From positions 62,001-126,000 of the forward strand of contig JASPKZ010009649.1 of assembly GCA_030220185.1 (NCBI GenBank): a stretch of 64,000 nt of DNA, read 5' to 3'. Each line of letters begins with the position of its first letter. Positions within the stretch are counted from its first letter, which is position 1. The DNA is from Diploptera punctata. Lineage: Eukaryota; Arthropoda; Insecta; Blattodea; Blaberidae. This document shows positions 29,326 through 39,355 of this stretch, one piece after another. Under the pieces are notes generated by a model, which saw only the letters and a program-made list of their open reading frames with translations, made no database searches and was not told the DNA's origin. The translations under genes and the position numbers were made by a program.

Positions 29326-29462
29326 GCAGAGCAAGTTCATTAAGCCAATGAAGCTGGCTGCTATACAATCGATAAGGAGCCGAGCAAGTTTAATGAGCCA
29401 ATGAAGCTGGCTTTTGATAAAGAGCAGAGCATGTTCATTGAGCCAACAAAGTTGGTTCAGAA
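29325..29462. repeat. Three imperfect ~50-bp tandem units
   Basis: CAAGTTCATTAAGCCAATGA, CAAGTTTAATGAGCCAATGA and CATGTTCATTGAGCCAACAA begin at about 29332, 29386 and 29428, each followed by AGCTGGCT or a variant. AATCGAT repeats lie just upstream. Confidence 0.6.
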
Positions 29463-29650
29463 ATTTCAAATATTTCTGAAATTCAATTCATGCACTTCTA
29501 TGGCAAAACAATTTTGTTTTTTAATCTCTCAATAAAGATTCATAGTGCTGCTTGCTGAACCTCTCCATGTTATTTATTTTTTGAATGGTGAAAGTAAAAG
29601 AAAGTAATTTCATGTTTACAGCAGTTCAAAACACACATTATATTTAACTA

Positions 29651-29780
29651 TTACAGAAATAACACTATGAGGTTTAATTTAAAATAAAATTCTTTACACC
29701 TCACCTCAAATCCCGTCTTCTAAATTAATAAAAGACAGGATATGAGGTGAGATGTGAAGAATTTTATTATAAATTATAAG
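29651..29780. mobile_element. Palindromic PLE-derived element (family G)
   Basis: Left tail CAGAAATAACACTATGAGGT, arms TAAAATTCTTTACACCTCAC and complement, loop near 29725. It abuts the AAACATTACATTAA site of the next element. Its own TSD is unclear. Confidence 0.75.
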
Positions 29781-29998
29781 AAACATTACATTAAGTTTTA
29801 TTTGAACCTGGAATCATCTTACCTCAATTTAATGTTGATTTATTTCGATATATCTTCTATATCATCCTCAGCATTTGGCCAGACTGATGACTTTTATGTT
29901 GTGAAACTTGGGTGTCAATATCAACTCCCTCTTCCGGCTGGCCGAAGAACCTCCATACAAGGTCATATTCAGCAGGAATTTCGAAATTCATAACTATT

Positions 29999-30464
29999 GT
30001 TTATTTTTTATTATTTCACTCACCTCATACTTCATAATTCATAGCAGACCCTGGGTTTCTTCACATCTTTTGTGACATTCTCAATGCTGCGTCACGTTCA
30101 CAACTGACGTCCAACGGCCTTCTATCCTGCAGACTGACCTCCGTGCCATCTGGTGGCCGACCGAAGAATTTCCAAATCAGTCCTCTTTCTTTATAACCGG
30201 GTATTTCAAAATACAAATACCCGGTTATAAAGGAAGAGGACTGATTTGGAAATTCTTCGGTCGGCCACCAGATGGCGCGGAGGTCAGTCTGCAGGATAGA
30301 AGGCCGTTGGACGTCAGTTGTGAACGTGACGCAGCATTGAGAATGTCACAAAAGATGTGAAGAAACCCAGGGTCTGCTATGAATTATGAAGTATGAGGTG
30401 AGTGAAATAATAAAAAATAAACAATATTAAAAAACCTCATAGTGTTATTTCCTATCTACATAAC
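29999..30464. mobile_element. Palindromic PLE-derived element with 12-bp TSD (family F, long arms)
   Basis: TTCATAACTATT is at 29987-29998 and 30465-30476. Arms of about 200 bp meet at CGGGTATTTCAAAATAC (near 30210). The right tail is CCTCATAGTGTTATTTCCTA. It is the longest of three family F palindromes. It carries a 3' UTR segment (GCCACCAGATGGC) but no coding sequence. It interrupts the PLE-C endonuclease C-terminus. Confidence 0.92.
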
Positions 30465-31161
30465 TTCATAACTATTTTTTGTTCTGAATATAATTTTTTC
30501 CCCAAATGGTGAGTTCCTTTGTATTTTCTAACTGTTTTAATAATTTAGTATCAAATTTACATTATGTTTTTTCGGCCCAAACATGAGCAGCAACTGCAGA
30601 TTTTTCTATTTCCCCATTTTTAATATTTCTTATGTGTTCCTTGGTTCTAATTATCAGGTTTGTTTTTGTTTTCCCTATATTTATCTTTTCACAACCAGTA
30701 CAATCAATTTGATACATTCCTGATTTTTTACTTTGATTTATTTTTCCATTTTTGTTGGTTTTTATTAGTTTATTAAACTGTGGTCATTTTTCGGTGCTAA
30801 TTTAATATTAAATTTGTCGAATATCTTTTGGAATTTATTGTGTGCGGGTGATATGTGAATTTCCTGCATTTTTTATAGGTGGTTTTTCTTTTTCAAGAGT
30901 GCTTTTGTTTATCATTTTTTTCTTAACTTTTCTATCCTTTTGTGTACCATTTATCATCAAACCCGTTTTCTCTTGCTACTTTCATTATGTGATTTTTCTC
31001 AATTTTGAAATCTTCTTTGCTTAAGGGTACGTTGACCAATCTGTGAGGTAAACTATTGAACGCTGCCAATTTATGTCCTATTGGATTGAACCCTGTTGAT
31101 TTAATACAATTTTCCATATAAGTTTCTTTCCTATGAATCCCTAATTCAATTTTCTTTTTTC

Positions 31162-31440
31162 TTAGTTTCTAACCAATTCAAGATCCAAAAAAGGTTTGCG
31201 TTTATTTTCTTCTGTTTCTATGGTAAATTTAATGTTTATACTCTGTAAATTTAACAATTCTAGGGAATCTTCTACATGTTTTTCTTTTACAATACAAATT
31301 ATATCATCTACATATCTGCTCCAAAATTTAAACATTGTAGGATGTGCTTTTGTGATTTTACATTCAAAATTGCTCATAAATAAATTTGCTAGGAAAGGCA
31401 ATAATGGGGTTTCCCATTGAGAGCCCCAACAAAAATGAAA
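31162..31440 (-). pseudogene. PLE-C reverse transcriptase fragment
   Basis: LLPFLANLFMSNFECKITKA, FWSRYVDDIICIVKEKHVED and KPFLDLELVRN correspond to RT motifs 5 to 7 of Penelope RTs, with the YVDD catalytic pair. The frame upstream of LLPFLANL runs into the inversion junction and is not genuine PLE protein. Confidence 0.75.
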
Positions 31441-31495
31441 AAACTGATCAAAGTAAAAAATCAGGAATATATCAAATTGAATGTACTGGTTCTCA

Positions 31496-31499
<4 letters not shown>

Positions 31500-31531
<32 letters not shown>
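31500..31531. repeat. TA microsatellite inside PLE-C
   Basis: An AT dinucleotide run replaces the expected CDC..YIG codons of the plus-strand endonuclease copy. A shorter run is at the equivalent place near 47930-47947. Confidence 0.85.
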
Positions 31532-31535
<4 letters not shown>

Positions 31536-31647
31536 AAAACAAAAAGAAACCTGAAAATTAGAACCAAGGAACACATAATATTAAAAATGGGGAAATAGAA
31601 AAATCTGCAGTTGCTGCTCATGTTTGGGCCAAAAAACATAAGTGTAA

Positions 31648-31978
31648 ATCATATTTGAAGAGGAAAATTATACGCTCAGAAAAAAGCCATACTGGCATTT
31701 ATAATGTAAATCTATAATTTCCAAATATATCTACTTAATAAAGGAGCCGCCATTTGTAAAGATAGAAGCAAAGGCTTCATAGCATTTGGGGGGTGGGAAT
31801 TACAACGTATATAGAGAAAAATTTGTGTTTAGATCGGTACTTGCTCAGGTAGCTCAGGTGGTAGAGCACTTGGTCTAGAGAACCAAGGGTCCCGGATTCA
31901 GTCCCGGTCTGAGCGTATAATTTTTCTCTTCAAATATGATCTATCCGTTATTGAGATGTATGAAATTAATAATAAAAA
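31648..31978 (+). mobile_element. tRNA-headed SINE with inverted 5' arm (S9)
   Basis: The near-duplicate AACATAA(G)TGTAAAT lies on both sides. The element opens with an inverted copy of its own 3' end (ATATTTGAAGAGGAAAATTA, TACGCTCAGA). It then has the body, A box GTAGCTCAGGTGGTAGAGC, B box GGATTCAGTCCC, the same 3' end in direct form, and the tail GAGATGTATGAAATTAATAA. It inserted in PLE-C. Confidence 0.8.
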
Positions 31979-32351
31979 CAACATAATGTAAATTCAAATA
32001 CTAAATTATTAAAACAGTTAGAATATACAAAGGAACTCACCATTTGGGAAAAAAAAATTATATTCAGAAGAACAAAAATAGAGTTATGAATTTCGAAATT
32101 CCTGCTGAACATGACCCTGTATGGAGCTTCTTCGGCCAGCTGGAAGAAGCTGATACTGACATCCAGGGATCACAACATAAAACTCATCAGTCTGGCCAAG
32201 CTGAAGATGATAAAGAGGATTATATCGAAACATGTTCGAGAACAAATCAACATTAAATTGAGGTAGGTAAGATGATTCCAGATTCAAAAAACTTGATTAA
32301 AAGAACCTCAAAATATAACTTCCTAAAATAAACCATTAAACATTACATTAA

Positions 32352-32773
32352 AATTCATCGGAGAACATATTGTTTAAACAACTCACCTCATAGGATTCAT
32401 GCTTCCATGATATCGCGATTTCAAACATAGTCATGTTCATCTTCAGCCATAGTCATGTTCATCTTATGGCTGAAGATGAACATGAATATGTTTGAAATCG
32501 CGATATCATGGAAGCATGAATCCTATGAGGTGAGTTGTTTAAACAATATGTTCTCCGATGAATTTTAATGATTATACCTCATAATTTATTTAACTTTCAC
32601 AGGGAAAGAACACTATGAGGTTTAATTTAAGAATTAAATTAATGTTTTTATTACCTCACCTCATATCCTTTTTCTTCCCGAAACTGCAGTATAGAAGAAA
32701 AAGGATGAGGTGAGGTAATAAAAACATTAATTTTATACCTCATAATGTTTACTTCCCAACATTAATTTAATAT
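32352..32773. mobile_element. Palindromic PLE-derived element (family B2), interrupted
   Basis: AAACATTACATTA is at 32338-32350 and 32774-32786. Arms of about 105 bp (CATCGGAGAACATATTGTTT, CACCTCATAGGATTCATGC and complements) are followed by the tail ACCTCATAATGTTTACTTCC. A second palindrome, 32586-32732, sits in the tail. Confidence 0.87.
32586..32732. mobile_element. PLE-A mini-palindrome nested in another palindrome, 14-bp TSD
   Basis: TTATACCTCATAAT is at 32572-32585 and 32733-32746. Left tail ACAGGGAAAGAACACTATGA, arms TTACCTCACCTCAT and complement, loop CCCGAAACTGCAG. The central AAACTGCAGTATAGAAG keeps the end of the PLE-A hammerhead. Confidence 0.9.
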
Positions 32774-33000
32774 AAACATTACATTATTTAGCTAATACTG
32801 TATCCCTCCATGGTATCTTTCCCTTGTTGTGGTGGAGTGGCTTGCGTGCTTAAATGATCCCGAGAGCTATGCCAGCGGTAGCATCGCTGCCGATAGGGTT
32901 ACCCATGCCGGACTGGTCGAAGGTGATAAGCTAGACGAAAAAAGTACCTTGGGCGAAAGAGTGACGATCTTTCACCGTAAAAATACAACCGTCAAGAAAT

Positions 33001-33888
33001 GTGGACATGGGTTCATCTGGGGTAAAATTTTCCGGAGGTCAAATAGTCCCCCATTCGGTTCTCCGGGCGGGGACTACTTCAGGGAACCCATGCCAAAGGC
33101 TCAAACATAGGGACATGTTCCTAGGAACATGGAATGTTAGGACTTTATACAATAGCGGGGCACTAGAGATATTAACGCAGGAATTGGATAAATCGCCCTT
33201 GGATATAGTCACCTTACAGGAAGTTAAGTGGCCAGGAGTAGGTAGTCAGGAATCAGGAAGCTTTGCATTATACTATGGGGGTGCAGAAAGACCTGCATTT
33301 GGAACGGGTTTTTTAGTCAGAAGGAGGATCCTATCCGCTATCCGAGATATTAAGTTTGTTAGTGATAGGATATCATACATAATTCTAAAGGGTAAATGAC
33401 ATGATTTTATAATTGTAAATGCACATGCCCCCACAGAAGACAAAGATGACAAGATCAAGGATGAGTTCTATGAAGAATTAGAATGCTTATTTGATAGCCT
33501 TTCACGATATCATATGAAAATTGTCTTAGGAGATTTTAATGCAAAAGTGGGACTTGAAGATATATTCAAACCAACAATAGGCAAATTCAGTCTTCATGAA
33601 GATAGTAACGACAATGGGGTTAGATTAGTCACATTTGCCACATCAAAGAATCTCATTGTTAAGAGCACAACAATTCAGCATAAGGATATTCATAAATACA
33701 CCTGGACGTCCCCAGATGGAGAAACTCGGAACCAGATAGATCATGTATTAGTGGATAAATGCTGGCACAGTAGCATCATTGATGTTAGATCAGTTAGAGG
33801 GACAGACTGCAATTCGGATCATCATCTGCTCAGAGTGGAAATCAGACAACGGCTGTCGCTTATGAGAGGAAAAAACGCAAAAAGATGA
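33001..33888 (+). pseudogene. RTE APE endonuclease domain
   Basis: TWNVRTLYNSGALEILTQEL, LDIVTLQEVKW (catalytic Glu), INAHAPT-like VNAHAPTEDKDDKI, VLGDFNAKVG, TSPDGETRNQIDHVLVDK and SDHHLLRVE cover the conserved motifs of AP-endonuclease-like LINE nucleases, including the final SDH. One frame runs across the whole domain, but an in-frame TGA at 33397-33399 falls where family members usually have Trp. Confidence 0.85.
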
Positions 33889-34289
33889 TTCTGTAAAATA
33901 TGAATTAAAAAACTTGAAAAATGATGAAATGCGGCAAGAATACCAAATCAAAATTGCTAATAGATTTGAAGTACTGGAATCTTCAGATGACGATGTGGCA
34001 AACGAAGAAGAAACTGATATAAATAAAGAATGGGAGGCTATAAGAGATTACTGTTAAATTGTCAGCATCAGAAAGCATTGGTTGTTTAAAAAAGAGGCAA
34101 AACAAGAAATGGTTTGATGAGGAATGTGCCGACATTGTAAAGAAAAGAAAGCTAGCAAAAATGAAATGGTTTATACGAGCCAAATGAGGTAAATTTAGAG
34201 CAATTGGGTAGTGTTAGACAGGAAACCACCAAGTTACTAAAGAGTAAAAAGAGGGAATATTTGAGAGAGAGAAGATTAATGATCTTGAA

Positions 34290-34928
34290 ATGAATGCAAA
34301 AAATAGGAACATTAGAGAATTATATCAGGGAATTAGTATAGAGAAGAAAGGGTTTCAGGCTAGAACAAACATAATTCGGAATGAAAATGGGGATATGATT
34401 GCAGATTCTAGAAGTATATTAAATAGATGGAAAGGTTACTTTAATCAGCTATTAAATGTACATACAGAACAGGACATTGAGGAGGATAAGTTACAGACAG
34501 CAGAAATGCTAGTCGCAGAGCCAAGTGCATTAGAGGTTGAAATGGCGATTGAAAAATTGAAGATGTATAAAGCATCAGGTTCAGATGAGATCCCAGCAGA
34601 ACTGATAAAATCAGGGGGAGAAAAATTTATGGACAAGATACGCTGGTTGCTTAGTATGATTTGGGAAAAAGAAGCTCTTCCAGATGAATGGAAGGAATCA
34701 ATTATCGTACCAATTTATAAGAAAGGAGATAAAACTGATTGCAACAACTACAGGGGCATCTCATTACTTTCAACTTCGTACAAAATTCTAACAAATATAT
34801 TAGTAAGCAGACTTACTCCCTATATTGATGACATTCTAGGAGATCATCAATGTGCATTTAGAAGAAACAGGTCTACAACAGATCAGATTTTTAGTATAAG
34901 ACAGATTTTAGAAAAAATGGGAATATAA
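34290..34928 (+). pseudogene. RTE reverse transcriptase, N-terminal part
   Basis: It reads IEKLKMYKASGSDEIPAELI, LPDEWKESIIVPIYKKGDKT and NYRGISLLSTSYKILTNILV, then DHQCAFRRNRSTTDQIFSIR. These are RT blocks 1 to 3. A deletion near 34915 shifts the frame before the first catalytic Asp (VDFKKAYDSI, seen intact in the second copy at about 58455). Confidence 0.87.
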
Positions 34929-35049
34929 TGGTACTGTACATCAACTGTATGTAGACTTCAAAAAAGCATATGATTCAATTAAGAGGGAGAAGTTATATAG
35001 TATCCTGCTGGAGTTCGGAATTCCTAAAAAGTTAGTTAGACTTATACGA

Positions 35050-36048
35050 ATGTGTCTAAATGGCTCAAAGAGTAGGGTGCGTGTAGGCAAACAGTTTTCA
35101 GACACTTTTGAAATCCAGAATGGGTTGAAGCAAGGAGATGCACTATCTCCTCTACTATTTAATTTTGTACTAGATCATGCCATTAAATCTTTAGAGAATG
35201 AGGAAGGCTTACAACTGAATGGTATTAATAAGCTGTTAGTTTATGCTGATGATGTAGTACTACTGGCCGATAGCGAGGAGATACTGAAGGCCAACACGCA
35301 CACACTATTGAGTAACACTAAGAAATTAGGACTGGAAGTAAATATCAGTAAAACTAAATATATGGTCACACGTAGAAATTCAGTATATAATGGAAATGGA
35401 CAGCTAATGACAAATGAGGGAAATTTTGAGGAAGTGGCTGAATTCAAATACCTAGGAACAATAATCACAAATAGGAATGAGATGCACAAAGAAATTAAAC
35501 ATAGGCTCAATTCTGGAAATGCGTGCTATTATGCATTGCAGAGACTTTTGATGTCCCAACTCCTTTCAAAAAACGTTAAGCTGAAAATATATAAAACTAT
35601 TATTCTACCAGTTATATTATATGGGTGCGAAACATGGACTCTTACTTTAAGGGAGGAAAGGAGATTACGAGTATTTGAGAATAAAGTTCTTAGGAAAATT
35701 TTTGGACCAAAGAGAGATGAACAGACAGGTGAATGGAGAAGACTACATAACAATGAACTACATGGTCTTTATAGGAAGCCAGATATAATAAGAACAGTTA
35801 AGTCTCATAGACTGCGATGGGCAGGACATGTTGCGCGTATGGGGAATGAAAGACGTGCATGGAAACTTCTTGTAGGAAAGCCAGAAGGAAAACGCCCAGT
35901 TGGTAGACCAAGAATGAGGTGGGAGAACAACATTAACTATGATTTGAGGGAAGTAGATTATACAGGGAATGATTGGAAAGCATTGGCTCAGGATAGGGAT
36001 GTATGGAGAGCTTATGTCCGCGCGGCCATGAACCTACGGGTTCGATAG
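35050..36048 (+). CDS. RTE reverse transcriptase, catalytic and C-terminal part
   Basis: The 332 open residues include QNGLKQGDALSPLLFNFVLD, LLVYADDVVLLADSEEI with the YADD pair, EFKYLGTIITNRNEM, the ILPVILYGCETWTL block, RLRWAGHVARMGNERRAWKL and GKRPVGRPRMRWENNI, ending WRAYVRAAMNLRVR. The order and wording are typical of RTE-clade LINEs. The true ORF start is upstream; this ATG is internal. Confidence 0.9.
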   Translation: MCLNGSKSRVRVGKQFSDTFEIQNGLKQGDALSPLLFNFVLDHAIKSLENEEGLQLNGINKLLVYADDVVLLADSEEILKANTHTLLSNTKKLGLEVNISKTKYMVTRRNSVYNGNGQLMTNEGNFEEVAEFKYLGTIITNRNEMHKEIKHRLNSGNACYYALQRLLMSQLLSKNVKLKIYKTIILPVILYGCETWTLTLREERRLRVFENKVLRKIFGPKRDEQTGEWRRLHNNELHGLYRKPDIIRTVKSHRLRWAGHVARMGNERRAWKLLVGKPEGKRPVGRPRMRWENNINYDLREVDYTGNDWKALAQDRDVWRAYVRAAMNLRVR

Positions 36049-36257
36049 TGCCAGTGAGTAAGTAAGTAAGTAAGCTAATACTGTATATTATCCCAGTCAG
36101 TGCTTTTTTTTTTGCATGTTCTTGAAGGGTTGCTGAATATGAGGGTCAATATTTTTGAGCTCATCTTCATTTCCCTCAATTTACACTTTCCCCTATTTTA
36201 CACCATTTTCCCTGTTGTCCCTTTAAAAGTGTAAAAGAGGGGTAATACTGTATTTAT

Positions 36258-36290
36258 TAAGTAAAACCTCATAATGTTACTTCCTATTGT
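36258..36290 (+). mobile_element. Possible tail-only PLE insertion
   Basis: AAAACCTCATAATGTTACTT then CCTAT is a PLE tail with no arm. TGTATTT lies on both sides (about 36249-36255 and 36289-36295). It is 55 bases from fizzy exon 4. The TSD is short, so this is tentative. Confidence 0.4.
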
Positions 36291-36344
36291 ATTTTTGAAT
36301 TCCTTCTTCACCAAGCCTGTTAAACAGAACAGAGTTGTACTCAC

Positions 36345-36492
36345 ATCAGGTGCTTGTGGAGCTTTACTTCTGTAAGATAGGATCTTCATACTCTCCAAGT
36401 CCACCACCGTGCAGGTTCTCAGACATGCACCTTTGCGCTTCTTTCTGTGATGGACTCAACATCTCATCGTCAGGATTCCTATCTTGATTTAC
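36345..36492 (-). CDS. fzy: fizzy/CDC20 coding exon 4, with a 1-nt frameshift
   Basis: The exon reads VNQDRNPDDEMLSPSQKEAQ then RCMSENLHG. The frame then slips by one base at about 36405-36412 (a GGTGGTGG run) and continues VDLESMKILSYRSKAPQAPD in the next frame. The second part matches the conserved KAPxAPE region before the WD40 propeller. Splice sites are intact (TTTGCAG acceptor, GTGAGT donor). The exon is 148 nt; 147 nt (49 codons, phase 0-0) would restore the frame, so one extra base explains the break. As written it gives a stop 13 codons after the slip. No KEN box is visible. Either the copy is damaged or there is a sequence error in a short repeat. Confidence 0.85.
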
Positions 36493-36539
36493 CTGCAAAT
36501 ATACAGTGTGTTCTAATTTAAACAAAAAAATGTATTCAA

Positions 36540-37110
36540 GGAAATTGAATCACTTATTAACATCTTGCCTCTCTCATCTGGAACATGTTTCGAAGGACAT
36601 TTCCATAATTTTCAGAACCAAACTGGAAAGTATTAAAATTTCATAAATTAGCTGTAAAGACTACAATAAATTATATATAGGAAAAACAAAAAGAAATTTA
36701 GACACTCGAACAAAATAACATTTTGGAATATTAAAAATCGTGAAATTGAGATATCGGCAATTGCAGCTGATAGTTTGGTAGAAAGTCATAGAATTGAAAA
36801 ACAAACAAACTTTTGAAACATTTGGCAAAAACCTTGGATTTGACAGTTTGGGAAAAAATATATGTTTTGAATAACAAATTTATATCCATTAATTTTGAAA
36901 TTCCTGGCGAGAAAGATTTGATCTCAAAGTTCAACAGATCAACACATTACAGATGGCAACTTTGAAGATGAAGTTCAACAGTCATAAAGAGGGCTGAAGA
37001 TGAGAGGGATGCCTCTTGAAATTGCAGAACCATGTTTGAAGATCACGGAGTTTATGAGGTGAGATTTCACGACTCACTATTTATTAGTTATTAATAGCAA
37101 GCAGATTTTT
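36540..37110 (+). mobile_element. 5'-truncated PLE, badly decayed
   Basis: Endonuclease remnants DYNKLYIGKTKRNLDTRTK and LTVWEKIYVLNN, MNFEIPGEKDL-like, then a 3' UTR ending GTTTATGAGGTGAGATTTC. No tail. It opens with ATGTTTCGAAGGACATTT, apparently an inverted arm scrap. Confidence 0.65.
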
Positions 37111-37320
37111 AGGTTCTAAAAGTTAAGAATTCAACGTAGTAACATAGTGATAAAATTAATGTAATAAGACTTTATATCCAATCAACTGAATTTTTTTATA
37201 ATATAACTTACAAAAACATTCCTCAATACCTTGTATGGGATCTAGCAATATTATATTTATATTACACATCTTACTTTTAAATTAAAAATAAATAATATAA
37301 TAGTTGTCTCTAATAGATTT

Positions 37321-37440
37321 TAAGAAGTAACATTTTGAGGTTCTGGGCAAGCTGACAATGATATAAAGGATTATACTGAAACATGTCCAAACAGAACTCA
37401 ACATTAATTTGAGGTAAGATGTCCCCATTCTCACAAAAAC
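37321..37440. mobile_element. Short PLE with tail joined to arm (family C)
   Basis: Inverted tail AAGAAGTAACATTTTGAGGT is joined directly to GGGCAAGCTGACAATGATAT and ACTGAAACATGTCC, then the arm TTTGAGGTAAGATGTCC. Confidence 0.6.
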
Positions 37441-37494
37441 TTAAACATAAATAGTTGATTGGATATACAGATTTATTAAATTAATTTTATCACT

Positions 37495-37905
37495 ATCAGC
37501 CTCATGGGCTAGTGGTCAGCGTTTCTGACTACTGTTCATGAGGTCCCAGGTTTGATTCCCAGTCAACTCCAAGCACGACAGGCCTAGAAGGCCCTTGGCC
37601 TATCAGCCGGCCTCACATCCACATGTGTTAATCACAGAGGTAGACGATCACCTAGCCAGTGTAGGGGTGACATGTAGTCAGCATGTCGGGTCTCCCAGCC
37701 GTTATAGCTGGGCTTCTCAACCTGGAGTCGCTACTTATTGTAGCTACCTAAATGCCTCACAATGCTGGGTTGGCACCGGTCCCATACTGGCCGATTTTCC
37801 ATGAGAAAAATTTCTTTCCCCATGGAGACCTGAACCAATGCAAGTCCCATAGCTCTACGCCAACTCTTACTGCCTTAATCATTTGGCTATGGCGTGGATT
37901 CCCGG
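37495..37905 (+). mobile_element. SINE-like repeat, 'CACATGTGTTAATC' family, copy 2
   Basis: It starts with a tRNA-like head (ATGGGCTAGTGGTCAGCGTT and GGTTTGATTCCCAGTC). It continues with the body shared with 11141-11495 and ends with an inverted tRNA-like scrap near 37830-37900. Confidence 0.75.
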
Positions 37906-38203
37906 TCAAACCATATGAATTTTTCCTTAAAGGGAGTCATCCCTGTGGCTGTCATGGTCTGGAATTTAGGTTAAGAACTCTCCTGGCACTTCATTATCAT
38001 TTATCATCTATCATATCAACGGGGTAATGTAACTCTGCCTTCTAGGTGCCCCAACTTCAGAAGTGGGTTACAATTAAGCCAATGCCAACACCAGAAATGT
38101 CGAAATGACAAACTGGGGCATTAAAAAAAAACACTGCAATTTTATCTTTTAGAATCTAGAAATCCACTCCCTCCTTATTAAATATTAAAATTTTAAAATC
38201 TAT

Positions 38204-38434
38204 TATATTATTTTTAGTCTGGACATCTTACCTCAATATTAATGTTGATTTGTTCTTGGACATGTTTCAAAACAATTCTGTTTTATGATCAGCTTTCCCA
38301 GACTGACGATAAAACAGAATTGTTTTGAAACATGTCCAAGAACAAATCAACATTAATATTGAGGTAACATGTCCAGACTAAAAATAATATAATTAAAATA
38401 ACCTCAAAATATAACTTCCTAAAATTAAATATTA
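38204..38434. mobile_element. Palindromic PLE-derived element with 12-bp TSD (family C)
   Basis: TTTAAAATCTAT is at 38192-38203 and 38435-38446. Arms from TATATTATTTTTAGTCTGGA to its complement meet near 38293; the right tail is CCTCAAAATATAACTTCC. The right arm holds CUGACGA, U, AAAACA/UGUUUU, GAAAC and GUC in hammerhead order (about 38301-38333), though stem I is disrupted by the palindrome centre. Confidence 0.9.
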
Positions 38435-38507
38435 TTTAAAATCTATACTTGATGTACAAGTTGTCCTCAACAAACAAAAAGTAAATAAATAAAAATAATA
38501 ATAAGAA

Positions 38508-38690
38508 TTAAATTAATCATGATTATTTCATACCTCATACTTCTATATTTCTTTAAATACAGCACTGCAGTATTTAAAGAAATATAGAAGTATGAGGTAT
38601 GAAATAATCATGATTAATTTAATTCTTATGAATTTGAACCTCATAATGTTAAAAATTCCCAATTTTAATATATAAAAATAATAATTCTGC
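38508..38690. mobile_element. Palindromic PLE-derived element (family E)
   Basis: Perfect arms of about 58 bp (GAATTAAATTAATCATGATT, CATACCTCATACTTCTATA and complements) surround AGCACTGCA. The right tail is CCTCATAATGTTAAAAATTC. AAAATAATAAT occurs on both sides but is low-complexity, so the TSD is uncertain. Confidence 0.8.
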
Positions 38691-38829
38691 CTATGAGAAG
38701 ACAGTCTTCCATCATCAACAATTACAATGGTAATTGTATCGGTTTTCTGAAAGACCTAATTTTTTTTAATAATTGATGAAGTTTTCTATACAGAAGTTTA
38801 TTTTGGTTGAGGACAACTGATACAGCTAA

Positions 38830-39355
38830 AGAGAAAAATGTTCTGTCTAAACTGGGATTTGAACCCAAGATCTCCAGTGACACAACCTGTCTGGAGAGAA
38901 GAAACTTTAGACTTTGGATCTCACACATACTTTTTTTGACCACGCAAGGACATGGAGAGCCTTGAATGAGGGATTAATGTCAGGGTCACCTCCAAGACAA
39001 CTCAAAACTCCAAGCGTGACAGGCCTAGAAGGCCCTTGGCCTACCAGCCGGCTGCTGGCCTCACATCCACATGTGTTAATCATAGAGGTAAACAATCATC
39101 TAGCCAGTGTAGGGGTGACATGTAGTCAGCATGTTGGGTTCCCAGCCGTTATAGCTGGTTTTCTCAATATGGAGCTGCTACTTATTGTAGCTACCCAAAT
39201 GCCTCGCAATGCTGGGTGGGTACCCGGTCCCATACTAGCCAAAATTCCATGAGAAAATTTCTTCCCCCATGGGAACTCGAATCAGCCCAAGTCTCATTGC
39301 TCTGCACCAAGGCATCTTGCCTTAACCACTCAGCTACAGCACGGGACAGACAACA
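38830..39355 (+). mobile_element. SINE-like repeat, 'CACATGTGTTAATC' family, copy 3
   Basis: Body from about 38985 with GGCCCTTGGCCTACCAGCCG, CACATCCACATGTGTTAATC and GCTACTTATTGTAGCT. An inverted tRNA-like head with GGGATTTGAACCCAAGATC lies at 38850-38880. Confidence 0.72.

Larger units (their letters stand above)
29795..32337. mobile_element. PLE-C composite: inverted copies with tail, 14-bp TSD
   Basis: AAACATTACATTAA is at 29781-29794 and 32338-32351. The left part (29795-about 31404) is a minus-strand copy of the RT and endonuclease. At about 31405 it switches to a plus-strand copy of the endonuclease, arm and tail (CCTCAAAATATAACTTCC). A family F palindrome (29999-30464) and a SINE (31648-31978) sit inside. 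Both coding arms are frameshifted. Confidence 0.88.
32804..36073 (+). mobile_element. RTE-type LINE, near full length, 13-bp TSD
   Basis: GCTAATACTGTAT is at 32791-32803 and 36074-36086. The 5' end CTTGTTGTGGTGGAGTGGCT is typical of RTE elements. It has an APE endonuclease, RT, the C-terminal domain and a GTAAGTAAGTAAG tail. Single-base indels and one TGA stop break the frame at about 33398, 33855, 34050, 34170, 34270 and 34915. Confidence 0.9.
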
